Positions 37,401 through 47,405 of a stretch of 57,534 nucleotides of DNA are shown one piece after another. Under the pieces are notes generated by a model that worked only from the letters and a program-made list of their open reading frames with translations, was not told the origin of the DNA and did no database searches. Made by a program: the position numbers and the translations under genes. This DNA is from Prolixibacteraceae bacterium (GTDB lineage: Bacteria > Bacteroidota > Bacteroidia > Bacteroidales > Prolixibacteraceae): assembly GCA_018648265.1 (NCBI GenBank), contig JABGRN010000024.1, forward strand, positions 1-57,534. The letters are read 5' to 3'. How positions within the stretch are numbered: the stretch's first letter is position 1; every line of letters starts with the position of its first letter.

Positions 37401-37564
37401 GGTGCTCCCGGAGGATGCCCTACTTCAAATTTAAAAGATGTGGTAATAAATTCACCGCAATCCCAAAAACTTACAGTTGGTTCAATAGTCATTAAATAGA
37501 CAACGGCTGCGATTAAAAAACTCATCCAACCGAACACGTTGTTAAACAGATTATATTTTTTCAT
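34478..37564 (-). CDS. DUF2723 / GT117 family membrane protein with C-terminal TPR-like region
   Basis: 1028 residues. The N-terminal DUF2723 domain has the signature [20 protein letters not shown] and [17 protein letters not shown], matching the acidic active-site loop of PMT-like transferases; about eleven membrane helices run to ~residue 600. A soluble part follows ([19 protein letters not shown]), then TPR-like helices (~880-1000). Known family features point to lipid-linked sugar transfer to exported proteins. It is the first gene of the operon with purD. Confidence 0.88.
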   Translation of the reverse strand: MKKYNLFNNVFGWMSFLIAAVVYLMTIEPTVSFWDCGEFITTSFKFEVGHPPGAPFFMIIGRFFTLFGGGPENAAKMVNALSALASAFTIMFLFWTITHLAKKLVVTSGKITTGQTMSIIASGFIGALAYTFSDTFWFSAAEGEVYATSSLMTAVVFWAILKWENVADEPNANRWLILIAYIIGLSIGVHLLNLLAIPAIVFVYYFKKYEVSRNGILVALATSVIILAIIMYGIIPGFVTIGSWFELLFVNSFGLPYHSGILFYVAAIITAIILGIQYTVKNNKVLWNTVLVGLTAILIGYSSFALIIIRSAAKPPMDQNSPNNAFTLLSYLNREQYGERPLLHGQYYNTPLNPEQRYIEGKPIYSQIDGEYLVTDHKVRPNYDDKFKALFPRMWSTMEASHADDYVEWGQIKGTRIQHRNERGEMETIVKPTFTENMRFFFSYHVGHMYLRYFMWNFVGRQNDIQSHGSVINGNWLSGVNFIDEWRLGSQENIPGRFANNKARNTYYFLPLLLGLLGIFFQYNKGKEGKKGLWVVSLMFILTGLAIVVYLNQYPHQPRERDYAYAGSFYAFAIWMGLGVLAISETLKKYLPETIAAGIAGLATLILVPGIMGIENWDDHDRSERYTARDFGANYLKTCQPNGIIFTNGDNDTFPLWYNQEVEGVRTDVRVCNLSYLQTDWYINQMKLQAYESKPVPFSLTLDKYRQGTRDVVYLMDDPRISRKSIGLKEAITFIADDNPATKLQQAENAAYIPKKVLSFKIDKEAVIRNNVVAPEDYDKIVDTITIDLSGKNYIAKDEMMILDLLATNNWERPIYWAITVGRNKYMGLSDYFQVEGFAYRFVPIKSESAPERLSFGRVATELMYDNLMNKFAWGNMNDPNIYVDENNFRMMTNIRNSFNRLAIGLLEEGKKDSAVKVIDRCFELIPNEIVRYEYFALDLAESYFRAGSTEKGKNIIESAFDIYNDELSYFLSLDRKLIQTQSVSEEIQRTLFYMQKMERATRNNGDIEMAQKIAQTVQAYYEQYTAG

Positions 37565-37852
37565 TTGTCGATGTTTTCTTTGTTTACCAAATTTCCTGAA
37601 AATTTAATAGTTGCGAAGATAATTGTTTTGTATCAAACTTAAAGGGCAGAAATGTTTTTTAAGAATTTTTTGGGAATTAGATGGTTTTATAATTGTTCAA
37701 AATTTAGACGAAAAATAAAGTAATTTGAATTTATAATCCTAAATGTTAATAATTATTATGCTTGTTACATCGGGGAAATTACTAAAACCACATCCTAAAT
37801 CCGGTATATTTCAAACATTAAATAATAAAGAATTTAATCTTCATTAACAAGG

Positions 37853-37860
37853 TATTTTTG
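37853..37860 (+). promoter_or_regulatory. -7 element TATTTTTG upstream of fba
   Basis: Exact TAnnTTTG 73 bases before the aldolase start, within GGTATTTTTGTACC, itself a short dyad. No TTG at the expected spacing. The 369-base gap 37565-37933 also must hold the promoter of the divergent GT117 operon (TATCTTCG on the minus strand); nothing else was seen in it. Confidence 0.35.
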
Positions 37861-37933
37861 TACCCTCAATTTTGAAATCGTAATATTGTATCGAACATGA
37901 CAATAGGTTAAAATCAAAATAAATAATAGAATT

Positions 37934-39010
37934 ATGGGAAAAATAGCAGATGTAGTTAAGCCGGGTGTTGTAACAGGATCCGATTTAAGTTTTATTTTTA
38001 AAGTAGCAAAAGAAAATAAATTTGCCCTTCCGGCAGTAAATGTAGTTGGTTCATCGTCGGTTAATGCAATTATGGAAGCAGCCAAATTGGTTAATGCTCC
38101 GGTTATGATTCAGTTTTCGGCTGGTGGGGCAGTATTTAATGCTGGAAAAGGCTTGAAAATGGAAGGTCACCAGGCAGCAGTTTTAGGAGGAATAGCTGGA
38201 GCAAAACATATTCATACTTTGGCTGAAGCTTATGGGGTTAGGGTTGTATTGCATACCGACCATGCTGCAAAGAAATTACTTCCATGGATTGACGGTTTGT
38301 TGGATGCGAGTGAAAAAAACTTTGCTGAAACCGGAAAACCATTGTTTAGTTCGCACATGCTCGATCTTTCTGAAGAGTCAATCGAAGAGAATATCGAAAT
38401 CAGTAAAAAATACCTGGAGCGCATGAGCAAAATAGGTATGACCCTTGAAATTGAATTGGGAATTACCGGTGGCGAAGAAGACGGTGTTGATAATAGCGAT
38501 GTTGACGCATCTAAACTTTATACCCAACCCGAAGAAGTGAGTTATGCTTACGAAGAATTGAGTAAAATTTCACCAAACTTTACTATTGCAGCTTCTTTCG
38601 GGAATGTTCATGGTGTTTACAAACCGGGAAATGTAAAACTCACCCCGAAAATCCTTGATAATTCACAAAAATATATTCAGAAAAAATTTAATACTGAAGA
38701 AAAACCTGTAAATTTTGTTTTTCATGGTGGCTCGGGTTCTACCTTGGCTGAAATTAGGGAAGCCATTGATTACGGTGTAATTAAAATGAATATCGATACA
38801 GATACACAATGGGCGTACTGGGATGGTGTACGTGTTTTTGAAGCTTCAAACCACGATTATTTGCAAGGGCAAATTGGCAATCCTGATGGAGATGAAAAAC
38901 CAAACAAAAAGTTCTACGATCCTCGCGTTTGGGTAAGAAAAGGCGAAGAATCATTAATTGCGCGTTTGAAGTTGGCATTCGAAGATTTAAATGCGATTGA
39001 TAGTTTGTAA
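37934..39010 (+). CDS. fbaA: Class II fructose-bisphosphate aldolase
   Basis: 358 residues. Splits fructose-1,6-bisphosphate to dihydroxyacetone phosphate and glyceraldehyde-3-phosphate, zinc dependent. Motifs: FALPAVNVVGSSSVNAIMEAA, VVLHTDHAAKKLLPW (zinc histidine), GMTLEIELGITGGEEDGVDN, SFGNVHGVYKPGNV and FVFHGGSGSTLAEI (phosphate site). The length and the ITGGEEDGVD block match the E. coli type (class IIA). Confidence 0.97.
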   Translation: MGKIADVVKPGVVTGSDLSFIFKVAKENKFALPAVNVVGSSSVNAIMEAAKLVNAPVMIQFSAGGAVFNAGKGLKMEGHQAAVLGGIAGAKHIHTLAEAYGVRVVLHTDHAAKKLLPWIDGLLDASEKNFAETGKPLFSSHMLDLSEESIEENIEISKKYLERMSKIGMTLEIELGITGGEEDGVDNSDVDASKLYTQPEEVSYAYEELSKISPNFTIAASFGNVHGVYKPGNVKLTPKILDNSQKYIQKKFNTEEKPVNFVFHGGSGSTLAEIREAIDYGVIKMNIDTDTQWAYWDGVRVFEASNHDYLQGQIGNPDGDEKPNKKFYDPRVWVRKGEESLIARLKLAFEDLNAIDSL

Positions 39011-39030
39011 TAGTTGATTAACAAAATATT

Positions 39031-39069
39031 AAAAAACTGCTTTGGGTTTTTCCTAAGGCAGTTTTTTTT
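39031..39069 (+). terminator. Terminator of fbaA
   Basis: AAAACTGC and GCAGTTTT flank TTTGGG...TCCTAAG, with eight T at the end, 20 bases after the stop. Confidence 0.85.
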
Positions 39070-39119
39070 GGTTTAAATTTAGCTGTCCTTTTTTAATAAA
39101 TATATTTAAATTAAAAATA

Positions 39120-39635
39120 ATGAGCCCAAGGCTTTCTACTGAATTTTTTCAACATGAAGTTTTAGAGGTAGCCCCCAAATTATTAGGGAAGGTTTTGGTC
39201 CGTCAGTTTGAAAATCAATCCGTTCAAAAATATAGAATAACTGAGGTTGAAGCTTATCGTGGTCGGGACGATTTGGCCTGCCATGCACACAAAGGTAAAA
39301 CCCAAAGAACTGAAGTGATGTTTCGCGAAGGCGGTCTTGTTTACGTTTACCTTATTTACGGAATGTACTGGATGCTCAATATTGTTACGGGCAAGGAAAA
39401 TGATGCATCAGCAATTTTAATCAGGGGTGTTGAAGGAATTTCCGGGCCGGGCCGGGTAGGAAAAGTATTGCAGCTTGATAAATCGTTTTATGGTGAAACT
39501 TTGTTCTTATCAAAAAGAATTTGGATTGAAGACTCAGATGAGATTCCTAAAATCTCAACCTCAGCAAGAATTGGAATAGATTATGCTGGTGAACCATGGG
39601 TTAGCACACCCTGGCGGTTTTTAGTAGAAAAATAA
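39120..39635 (+). CDS. 3-methyladenine DNA glycosylase, MPG/AAG family
   Basis: 171 residues, somewhat shorter than the usual 190-210. Removes alkylated and deaminated purines from DNA. Seen: LAPKLLGKVLVR-like opening, ITEVEAYRGRDDLACHA with the catalytic glutamate, TEVMFREGGLVYVYLIYGMY and SGPGRVGKVLQLD. It follows fbaA after its terminator and has its own short leader. Confidence 0.9.
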   Translation: MSPRLSTEFFQHEVLEVAPKLLGKVLVRQFENQSVQKYRITEVEAYRGRDDLACHAHKGKTQRTEVMFREGGLVYVYLIYGMYWMLNIVTGKENDASAILIRGVEGISGPGRVGKVLQLDKSFYGETLFLSKRIWIEDSDEIPKISTSARIGIDYAGEPWVSTPWRFLVEK

Positions 39636-39705
39636 ATTATGAAAATCAAATCTTTAAGTTTCTAATTTTATTGTTTTGAACATTTTAATTGACCCCTTCC
39701 ATGTT

Positions 39706-41160
39706 CTATCTAACAACCAACTTCTTTCCGATTACAAACCTGTCGTACAACCAAAGAAAAACTACGGCAGCGACTGCAATTCCTGAATAAACCACCCAAA
39801 TATTTGATGGATGGTATGTGGTCCACAAAAAACTATTAAGTTCACTGGTTTCCATCCCCAGTTTTTCCGAGGCTAATTTTACAAAGTCGTTTTTTGTAAA
39901 ATCACCTGAAATTTCGGGCAATGAAATTCCACGTTTCGCCACCTCCAGTTGAAGTAAATAAATTTTGTCTGCTATTTTCTCATAGACGTCGCCAGAAAGC
40001 CAACCTGCTAATTGATGTGCGGCGGCTATTGGCAAAAACGAGGTCCCCATGTACAATGCTTTTTGGTCGGCGGGTGCAATTTTACCAACGTATTCTGTAA
40101 ATTTGGGGGAACTTCCCATTTCACCCAAAGCAAAAATCAAAATCCCCAATAGAATAATCCAACCACTTTGCGTAGAAAACATTAAAGCCAATCCACCTGA
40201 TAAAACCAAAATACCTCCCATCATTGCTGCCAGCGGGCGAAAACGCATTACAAATGCCGAAACCATTAACTGGAAAACAATGATAAAAAAAGAATCCATA
40301 CTTAATAATGTTGGTGCTGTTAAAGTTCCAGTTTCTGTACCAATAGATTTTGCCAACCATGGCCATATTTTATAAATTCCGTCATAAAGTGTACTTGTGT
40401 CTACCCACTGATCGACAAATACCGGGAAAGAATAATAAAGCTGATTGAAGGCAGTCCAAAATAAAATCATGATGATAAGAAACAGAACATATTTCCAGTT
40501 TTTAAGCGTAATTCCGATACTTATAAAAGCTTGTAAAATACTTTTTATCAACGAAGATGTTTTATCTTTTACCACCGGTTCGCGGAAGAAAAAGAAAGTA
40601 ATCAGGTAATTTACTCCAATGGTAACCATCGACATATAGAATACATAATCCCAGCTTTTTTGCATTAAAACTCCTGCTATAAATGGACCGATAAAACCGC
40701 CAATATTTATCATCATATAAAAAATTCCAAATCCAATCGATGAGGTTTCGTCGGTTGTCGTCCTGGCAATCATTGCCGAAATTATTGGTTTAAAAAACGC
40801 ACCTCCAACACTGGTCCAGATAAATGCAAAAAACATCCAGCCAAAACTATCGAACTTCATAATCATGTAAAACCCGGAAATGTATAAAGTGAAAGCCAGA
40901 AAAAGAATCTTTTTATAACCTACTTTATCGGCAATCGCGCCTGTAATAACAGGTAAAAAATAGAGCAACATCGAACCGGTTCCCATAATAATCCCTTTTT
41001 GTGCCTGAGATAATCCGAGTGCCCCGGTGTCTTTCGAATTCACCAAATAAAGTGCAAAAGCAAGGTAAAAACCATACCACGCCCAACGTTCAAATAACTC
41101 AATTACATTGGATGCCCAAAAAGTTGCATTGTATTTTTTTATTACTGAAACAAATCCCAT
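39706..41160 (-). CDS. MFS transporter, POT/PTR-like
   Basis: 484 residues with about 12-14 helices. The first helix carries ELFERWAWYGFYLAFALYLV, the ExxER proton-coupling motif of peptide transporters; ADKVGYKKILFLAF is the MFS loop 2-3 motif. A hydrophilic stretch near 385-430 may be a periplasmic insertion. Likely a proton-driven uptake protein for peptides or similar; substrate not determinable. Confidence 0.82.
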   Translation of the reverse strand: MGFVSVIKKYNATFWASNVIELFERWAWYGFYLAFALYLVNSKDTGALGLSQAQKGIIMGTGSMLLYFLPVITGAIADKVGYKKILFLAFTLYISGFYMIMKFDSFGWMFFAFIWTSVGGAFFKPIISAMIARTTTDETSSIGFGIFYMMINIGGFIGPFIAGVLMQKSWDYVFYMSMVTIGVNYLITFFFFREPVVKDKTSSLIKSILQAFISIGITLKNWKYVLFLIIMILFWTAFNQLYYSFPVFVDQWVDTSTLYDGIYKIWPWLAKSIGTETGTLTAPTLLSMDSFFIIVFQLMVSAFVMRFRPLAAMMGGILVLSGGLALMFSTQSGWIILLGILIFALGEMGSSPKFTEYVGKIAPADQKALYMGTSFLPIAAAHQLAGWLSGDVYEKIADKIYLLQLEVAKRGISLPEISGDFTKNDFVKLASEKLGMETSELNSFLWTTYHPSNIWVVYSGIAVAAVVFLWLYDRFVIGKKLVVR

Positions 41161-41344
41161 AACCTGCTATTTTTTGTTAAGCGGCGAAAGGTAGTAAAAC
41201 AAGTTAAAAGACAAAAAATCAGAGGAAAAGAAATAAGACTCCTGTTTTATGTTCTTAATAATTAGGATAGAATATTTTCAACAAAATAATTTATTTTCTA
41301 ATTAATGGTTAAAACCCTGCAATTCCATTGCAGCTACTTTAGTT

Positions 41345-41475
41345 TCTATAAATCTTCAATGTCGAATAATGATTAACGAATAACGAATGAAGAAGCGCAC
41401 TTCAATACTTTTGTTAATTGCTTTCCTAAAAATCGTTAATACAAAATCGTTAATCGATATTCATAATTCATTACT
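41345..41475. repeat. AT-rich inverted-repeat region between convergent-spaced minus genes
   Basis: The 380-base gap 41161-41540 contains GATTAACGA (41371-41379) and its inverse TCGTTAATC (41447-41455), plus several further copies of TCGTTAAT/AACGAAT. It looks like a dispersed Bacteroidota intergenic repeat; no reading frame or T-tailed hairpin was recognised. Confidence 0.4.
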
Positions 41476-41540
41476 ATTTTTTATAGTCTATCGAATTTTA
41501 TTCGAAATCTTAAACCTATGTATTTTTAATACATTGTGGT

Positions 41541-42677
41541 TTATTTAACCAAACCTTGCTCTCTTAGAATTTTTCCTGCCTCAGTTAAAGATTTGATATC
41601 TTCATCGGGGAAACTCCCGTCGGGCAAAGGTCCAACATTCATTAATAAATTGGCATCCAAAGCCCAGGTTTCTTTTATTATTGTAACAAGTTCATCGGTG
41701 GTTTTATGCTTCCCGTCATTTTCTTTATGATAGCCCCAGGCATGTGGTTGAAGGGTATTACAAATCTCTCTCGGTTTGTTTTTATTTTTTTCGTAAACCA
41801 TTTTTGCTACTTCGAATTGCGAACCAACTTTTGCGCTTGCATTTCTTTCTGGTGCAGAAAAATCTTCATCGCCATTTGCACCTTGTTTAAATGAAATCAA
41901 AGCATGAGGACTTAAATTTCTTATTAAAGCATAGGTTTCTTCAACCGGAAACAAGTCGGGCCTGTTGTAAAAACCCATAATTGGATCAAACCAAATTCCT
42001 GCAATTGTTGGATACTGAGTGAGTAGTTCTGTTACCTGTTTGTGCACATAATCAACATAAATTCTAAAATCGGCATCTTTTTGAAATTTATATTCGGGTT
42101 GTGCCTCTTTGTATGCCGGGCGTGCATTTTTCCAACCCGCCTCACGCGAATAAAAATAGGGATGTTTCCAATCGGCAGCATACGAATAATACAAAAACAA
42201 ACCCAGTCCTTTTGCGTCACAAGCTTCTGCTAATTCACCCATTAAATCACGGCCACATGGCGAATTGATACTATTAAAATCAGTTTGCTCGGTTGTAAAC
42301 AAGCAAAACCCATCGTGGTGTTTACTGGTAATCGTAATGTATTTCATGCCGGCTTTTATCGCCAGATCAGTAATAAAATTGGCATCAAATTTATCGGCAG
42401 TAAAAGTGTCTTTTAGTTTTGCATATTCTGCAACCGGAATAGTATCGCGCAACTGCACCCACTCGCCACGCCCTAACTGGGCATATAAACCATAGTGAAT
42501 AAACATACCATATTTAGCATCGGTAAACCAATGCAGATTTGCTTCGCGCGGGTTTTCAGCATACTTTTCGGCAAAATCGGCTAGATAGTTTGGGACATCA
42601 GATTGCTGTTTTGTACAAGACTGTATTGAAAAAGTTAAATAGAGAATAACAAATATTAATGTTGCTTTTTTAGTCAT
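41541..42677 (-). CDS. GH29 alpha-L-fucosidase lipoprotein
   Basis: 378 residues, lipobox in SIQSC. Short GH29 form, catalytic barrel without the beta-sandwich. Motifs: WFTDAKYGMFIHYGLYA, YITITSKHHDGFCLF (substrate histidines), and IAGIWFDPIMGF with the nucleophile aspartate. It ends with NLLMNVGPLPDGSFP, the normal GH29 closing block. It should remove terminal fucose at the cell surface. No sulfatase, SusC/D pair or regulator is near, so it is not in a full polysaccharide locus. Confidence 0.93.
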   Translation of the reverse strand: MTKKATLIFVILYLTFSIQSCTKQQSDVPNYLADFAEKYAENPREANLHWFTDAKYGMFIHYGLYAQLGRGEWVQLRDTIPVAEYAKLKDTFTADKFDANFITDLAIKAGMKYITITSKHHDGFCLFTTEQTDFNSINSPCGRDLMGELAEACDAKGLGLFLYYSYAADWKHPYFYSREAGWKNARPAYKEAQPEYKFQKDADFRIYVDYVHKQVTELLTQYPTIAGIWFDPIMGFYNRPDLFPVEETYALIRNLSPHALISFKQGANGDEDFSAPERNASAKVGSQFEVAKMVYEKNKNKPREICNTLQPHAWGYHKENDGKHKTTDELVTIIKETWALDANLLMNVGPLPDGSFPDEDIKSLTEAGKILREQGLVK

Positions 42678-42775
42678 AACTTAAGTTTTTCGATTAGTAC
42701 GTAAATATAACAAATGTTGTTTTACCGAAAGCTCTTGAAATAAAAAACATTGTACTCTTACACAGATTGTAGTTA

Positions 42776-43028
42776 AGGGCATCTCTAAAAACTCATTTCT
42801 TTCAAATAATGAATAATATGCAAGGCATAATTTTTTAGAATAGCCGTAGCTATTTCAAAAAATTATAACGCAGTCAGATTGTTTATTATCTTCGTTCCCG
42901 AAGGGTTTCCAGAGTTTTCCATATCCTGCTTCAAATTTTATTACATTATCCCGATAGTGTTTCAAAAATTTGAATTGTCTCTGAAAAACTCTGAAAATTT
43001 TGATGCGAGGGATTTTTAGAGATGCCCT
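42776..43028. mobile_element. MITE, 253 bp, 16-bp perfect terminal repeats, TA duplication
   Basis: AGGGCATCTCTAAAAA (42776-42791) and its exact inverse (43013-43028) bound the element, and TA is present on both sides (42774-42775, 43029-43030). Inside is a long hairpin: 42827-42844 pairs with 42849-42866 (16 of 18) around loop CGTA. There is no transposase frame. The ends resemble those of small IS families that duplicate TA; the parent element is not in this window. Confidence 0.85.
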
Positions 43029-43365
43029 TAGAACAATTCCTGTAAAAAACACACAATTAACATTTCAATAATTCCTATTTTAAATCTGTTGAGACAGTAA
43101 GTTAAAAAAATTCATAATTTTTATGTAGTGTCTAATCTTTTTAATCAATGGTTTGGTATATCTTTTAGAATCGAATTTTGGGAAAAGTGTATTTCAGTCA
43201 ATCGACTACGAAATTACGATGCGAAAAACACTGTTAAATTATGTGCCGATCTTCTTTGAAATATGTATAGTTTTATCGGTACTTGTTGAGTTAAAAACAG
43301 GAATATTTTTGACAAAGAAATTGAAAATAAATCACCAAAAAACCATGGTGAAAAATATTATCTGT

Positions 43366-43373
43366 TAAGTTTG
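43366..43373 (+). promoter_or_regulatory. -7 element TAAGTTTG of coaX
   Basis: Exact TAnnTTTG, 17 bases before the ATG of coaX. No TTG in the 17-23 range upstream. The rest of the 713-base gap 42678-43390 holds the MITE and AT-rich sequence; a 71-codon frame at 43153-43368 has no support. Confidence 0.4.
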
Positions 43374-43390
43374 TTTTAAAATTTAATAAT

Positions 43391-44164
43391 ATGTTGCTGG
43401 CAATAGATATTGGAAATACAAATATTGTTTTTGGGGCCCATGATTCAAACCAATGGCTTAACCATTGGCGCATTCAAACCGATGCCTTAAAAACGGCCGA
43501 CGAATATGAGGTAATTTTCCGTTCGCTATTAAGTGCCGGTAAAATTTGTCGTACGGATATCGGTAAAATTATTGTTAGCAGTGTTGTCCCTTCGTTGGTG
43601 CGCCCTTTTTCTGAGATGTTTTTGAACCTATTCCCCAGCACAAAAATTACTGTTGTGAATCCGGAAATTTATCAACAACTCCCTATAAAAATTTTAAACC
43701 CTTACCAAATGGGAACAGATTTGGTTGCCAACGCAGTTGCCGCTTTTCAAAAATTTGGCACTCTGACAACGATTATTGACTTTGGTACTGCGCTAACTTT
43801 TACAACCATTGGCAAAAATGCAGAAATTTTGGGAGTTGCGATTGCCCCGGGTTTGCACACAGCGGTTAATGCCCTGGCAGGAAAAACTGCCCAACTTCCA
43901 GAAATTCATCTAACACCGCCTCCTTCGGTATTGGGAGAAAATACGGTACATGCAATCCAGGCAGGGGTGGTATTTGGTTTTTCTGGGCTCGTAGATTCAA
44001 TAATTGAAAAAACACGGAACGAATTAAATGAGCAAATTACGGTAGTCGCTACCGGCGGATTAAGTTCTGTGATAGCCCCGTTGACCAAACATATAAAAAT
44101 TGTCGAGCCAATGTTAACACTTGACGGGCTCTGCTTTATTAGTAATTTTGTTGAAAATAGTTAG
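43391..44164 (+). CDS. coaX: Type III pantothenate kinase
   Basis: 257 residues. First step of coenzyme A synthesis, not inhibited by CoA. Motifs: LLAIDIGNTNIVFG (phosphate loop), NPYQMGTDLVANAVAA, IDFGTALTFTTI and ATGGLSSVIAPL. No partner gene adjacent; the OmpA-type gene ahead is convergent. Confidence 0.95.
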   Translation: MLLAIDIGNTNIVFGAHDSNQWLNHWRIQTDALKTADEYEVIFRSLLSAGKICRTDIGKIIVSSVVPSLVRPFSEMFLNLFPSTKITVVNPEIYQQLPIKILNPYQMGTDLVANAVAAFQKFGTLTTIIDFGTALTFTTIGKNAEILGVAIAPGLHTAVNALAGKTAQLPEIHLTPPPSVLGENTVHAIQAGVVFGFSGLVDSIIEKTRNELNEQITVVATGGLSSVIAPLTKHIKIVEPMLTLDGLCFISNFVENS

Positions 44165-44356
44165 CATCCCAAAAAAAGGTTTAAAGTTGATTTTATTTCT
44201 CCCGAATTATTCAGCAATAAAACTATTCAGTAACATTTTTTAGGCAACGTTAATAATGCAGTTTTGTGCAAGGTTTAGATGAAATCCTCAAAATAAAATT
44301 TAAACGAGTCTCTTAATATAACTGCTTGAAGAACACCTAAATTCTATGTATTGTGT

Positions 44357-45319
44357 TTAATTCAACTCAAGAAGTTTAAGTAACTCGTCCAGTTTAGGTG
44401 TGAGAATTATTTCAGTCCGTCGGTTCATTTGTCGGGCTTCGGCAATTTTGTCGGGGGAAAGTGGTAAATATTCGCTTCTTCCGGCCGAAATAATTCTTTT
44501 GGGATCAATCTGTTTATTTTGTGTCAGGATTTTTGTTACCGCCGTAGAGCGCATCACACTCAAATCCCAGTTGTCTTTAACATCGCCCAATCCGTGCATC
44601 GGAACATCGTCGGTGTGCCCTTCAACCATAATATTGATGTCGGTATTTTGGGCCAGCACTTTGCTCAATTCCCTGATTGCATTTTGCCCGTTTGGATCAA
44701 TATCCCATTTTCCGGTTTTAAAAAGTAATTTCTCATCGAGCGAAACATAAACTTTCCCGTTTTTTTCGTGAACTGTTAAACCGTTGTTGTTAAAACCAAC
44801 CAAGGCATCCACTACTTTGCTTTTTAAATCTTTTACAGCCTGGTCTTTTTGGGCCAGGATATTTTGAAGTTCAATCAATTTGGCATTTCTGTCTTCCAGT
44901 TCTTTTTCCGCCCCGCGTAATTTGTCTTCCCGGTTATTTAAATCGTGGCGTGCTGATAATAATTCCTCTAATAATTTTTCAATTTCAGACGAACTTCCTG
45001 AATTCAGCATTTCCATTTGACGTTGCAAATCTGCACTCTCTTTTTCGAGTACATTAACATTTTGTTTTTCAACATTTAGTTTGTAAAGAGATTCTTCTAA
45101 TTGCGCTGACAGCTCACGGTTTTGTGCCGAAAGCTGTTCATTTTTACTTGTAAGTTCGGTATTGGCTGCTTCCAATTCCATTTTTCCATGTTTTAGCTGT
45201 TCGTTTTCAGAGGCATAATTTCGTAATTTGTCTTGAACTTCGCTAAATTGTTTTGTTGACACACAAGATGCTGAAAAAATCAGCAAACTTAATACCAGTG
45301 TTTTTTGAATTGCATTCAT
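44357..45319 (-). CDS. OmpA-family lipoprotein with coiled coil
   Basis: 320 residues from the ATG at 45319 (MNAIQKTLVLSLLIFSASC, lipobox). A long coiled coil (~25-170, rich in leucine, glutamate and lysine heptads) is followed by an OmpA C-terminal peptidoglycan-binding domain: LLFKTGKWDIDPNG, MVEGHTDDVPMHG and SVMRSTAVTKIL, RIISAGRSEYLPL. It probably tethers the outer membrane to the cell wall, MotB/Pal-like. The longer frame to 45373 overlaps its promoter and is rejected. Confidence 0.9.
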   Translation of the reverse strand: MNAIQKTLVLSLLIFSASCVSTKQFSEVQDKLRNYASENEQLKHGKMELEAANTELTSKNEQLSAQNRELSAQLEESLYKLNVEKQNVNVLEKESADLQRQMEMLNSGSSSEIEKLLEELLSARHDLNNREDKLRGAEKELEDRNAKLIELQNILAQKDQAVKDLKSKVVDALVGFNNNGLTVHEKNGKVYVSLDEKLLFKTGKWDIDPNGQNAIRELSKVLAQNTDINIMVEGHTDDVPMHGLGDVKDNWDLSVMRSTAVTKILTQNKQIDPKRIISAGRSEYLPLSPDKIAEARQMNRRTEIILTPKLDELLKLLELN

Positions 45320-45343
45320 TTTTTTTGACTTTTTTATTGCGGT

Positions 45344-45373
45344 TAAAGTTACTTCTTTTACTTTTTTGTTCAA
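45344..45373 (-). promoter_or_regulatory. Promoter of the OmpA-type gene (TTG-N19-TAACTTTA)
   Basis: On the minus strand TTG (45373-45371) is followed after 19 bases by TAACTTTA (one base off TAnnTTTG). It gives a leader of about 18 bases and shows that translation starts at 45319. Confidence 0.6.
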
Positions 45374-45400
45374 ATTTGTTTTAATTCAGTTTTCAACAAT

Positions 45401-45428
45401 TTGTAGTAAAGTATTTGTTTTATCTTTG
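45401..45428 (+). promoter_or_regulatory. Promoter of dxs (TTG-N17-TATCTTTG)
   Basis: TTG at 45401-45403, 17 bases, then an exact TATCTTTG at 45421-45428. Leader of ~14 bases to the ATG at 45449. It shares the 130-base gap with the divergent OmpA-type promoter. Confidence 0.7.
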
Positions 45429-45448
45429 TAAACATTTTTTCAAACTAC

Positions 45449-47356
45449 ATGGATGAAATAAAGGGGCGATTGTTAGAAAGAATAAAAAACCCGGAAGATT
45501 TAAAAAAACTTAAACTGAATGAACTTCCAGAGGTCTGTAGCGATTTAAGGGATTTTATTATAGATGCCTTATCAACAAACCCGGGTCATTTTGGGGCAAG
45601 TTTAGGTGTTGTTGATTTAACTGTTGCGTTGCATTACGTTTATAATACACCTTATGACTTATTGGTCTGGGATGTTGGACATCAGGCTTATGGCCATAAA
45701 ATTTTAACCGGGCGCAGAGAAAAATTCAATACTAATAGAAAATTTAAAGGGATAAGTGGGTTTCCGAAACGCGAAGAAAGCGAATATGATGCTTTTGGCG
45801 TTGGCCATGCCTCTACATCTATTTCTGCAGCTTTGGGAATGGCAGTTGCCACACGGCTTAAAAACGAAAAAGAGCGAAAAGTTGTTGCTGTTATTGGCGA
45901 TGGTGCAATGACCGGGGGAATGGCATTTGAAGCCTTAAATAATGCAGGTGCAAACAAATCGGATTTGCTTGTTATTTTAAACGACAACAACATGGCCATC
46001 GATCCGAATGTTGGGGGGATCAATCAATATTTATTAAATATTTCAAAATCAAATACCTACAACCGATTTAAAAACGATGTTTGGGAAGGGTTGGGAAAAC
46101 TGGATGGTTTTGGCCGTAAGACAAGGAGGTTTCTTCAGAAAAACCAACATGCCTTAAAAAATATGTTGTTGAAAGAAAACAACTTATTTGAAGCTTTTGA
46201 TTTTCGCTATTTTGGTCCTGTTGACGGGCACGATGTAGTTTATCTCACCAAAGTTTTAAATGATTTAAAAGATATTCCGGGGCCAAAACTTTTACATTTA
46301 ATTACTAAAAAAGGGAAAGGTTTTAAGCTGGCCGAACAAAATCAAACGAAATTTCATGCTCCCGGCATTTTTAACAAAGAAACTGGTGAAATTTATTCGT
46401 GCGACTGTCCAATTGAAAAAGCACCAAAATTCCAAAATGTTTTTGGCGAAACGCTGGTAGAACTGGCAGAACAGAATCAAAAAATTGTGGGAATTACTCC
46501 GGCAATGCCTTCGGGTTGTTCTATGAACCTGATGATTGAAAAAATGCCCGACCGTGCTTTCGACGTGGGCATTGCCGAACAACACGCTGTTACTTTCTCG
46601 GCCGGGTTGGCTACCCAGGGTTTGGTTCCTTTTTGCAATATTTATTCTACTTTTATGCAACGCGCCTACGATCAGGTGGTGCACGATGTAGCCATTCAAA
46701 AATTGCCAGTTGTATTTTGTCTCGATCGGGGCGGATTGGTTGGTGAAGATGGCCCGACACACCATGGTGTTTTCGATATTGCTTTTATGCGTTCAATCCC
46801 AAACATGGTTGTTTCGGCGCCAATGGACGAAATTGAATTGCGAAACCTGATGTACACCAGCCAACTTGATGAAATTAATCAACCCTTTTCTATACGTTAC
46901 CCGCGAGGTTGTGGTATAAAACCTAATTGGAAAAAGCCATTCGAAAAAATTGAGATTGGAACAGGGCGCAAATTGGCCGATGGGAAAGATATTGCATTAT
47001 TATCTATTGGTAAAACTGGGATTTTTGCACAGAGGGCAGTGAAAAGCCTGGCCAACAAAAACATATCGGCGGCTCATTACGATTTAAGATTTGTTAAACC
47101 GCTTGATAAAAAACTGCTTACTGAAGTTTTTGAAAAATTCGAACATATTGTTACTGTTGAGGACGGGGTTATCCGTGGCGGTTTTGGCAGCACAATCCTT
47201 GAATTTATGGCTGAAAACGGATATTTGGCAAATGTAAAATTGCTTGGTGTTCCAGACGATTTTATTGAACAAGGGACTATAGAAGATTTGTACAAGGAGT
47301 GTGGGATTGATACAAAAGGAATTGTAAATTCGGTATTGAATATTTTTGGGAAATAA
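45449..47356 (+). CDS. dxs: 1-deoxy-D-xylulose-5-phosphate synthase
   Basis: 635 residues. Condenses pyruvate and glyceraldehyde-3-phosphate, the first step of the MEP isoprenoid route, with thiamine diphosphate. Motifs: [35 protein letters not shown], the TPP motif [19 protein letters not shown] ... LNDNNM, and the transketolase C-domain [18 protein letters not shown] with HHGVFD. It is followed 49 bases later by a histidine kinase. Confidence 0.97.
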   Translation: MDEIKGRLLERIKNPEDLKKLKLNELPEVCSDLRDFIIDALSTNPGHFGASLGVVDLTVALHYVYNTPYDLLVWDVGHQAYGHKILTGRREKFNTNRKFKGISGFPKREESEYDAFGVGHASTSISAALGMAVATRLKNEKERKVVAVIGDGAMTGGMAFEALNNAGANKSDLLVILNDNNMAIDPNVGGINQYLLNISKSNTYNRFKNDVWEGLGKLDGFGRKTRRFLQKNQHALKNMLLKENNLFEAFDFRYFGPVDGHDVVYLTKVLNDLKDIPGPKLLHLITKKGKGFKLAEQNQTKFHAPGIFNKETGEIYSCDCPIEKAPKFQNVFGETLVELAEQNQKIVGITPAMPSGCSMNLMIEKMPDRAFDVGIAEQHAVTFSAGLATQGLVPFCNIYSTFMQRAYDQVVHDVAIQKLPVVFCLDRGGLVGEDGPTHHGVFDIAFMRSIPNMVVSAPMDEIELRNLMYTSQLDEINQPFSIRYPRGCGIKPNWKKPFEKIEIGTGRKLADGKDIALLSIGKTGIFAQRAVKSLANKNISAAHYDLRFVKPLDKKLLTEVFEKFEHIVTVEDGVIRGGFGSTILEFMAENGYLANVKLLGVPDDFIEQGTIEDLYKECGIDTKGIVNSVLNIFGK

Positions 47357-47405
47357 TTTTGCATTTCACTCGTTATCAACAATTGTACAACTAAAATATT
47401 TCGCA

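Noticed and set aside
37934-39010. Aldolase as the missing step of an MTA-to-DHAP shunt with mtnA-mtnP
   Set aside because: Sequence and length match ordinary class IIA fructose-bisphosphate aldolase, and it is 6 kb away from mtnP.
43153-43368. 71-codon plus-strand frame with a hydrophobic stretch
   Set aside because: No promoter or relative, and it runs up to the -7 box of coaX; the hydrophobic part is explained by T-rich sequence.
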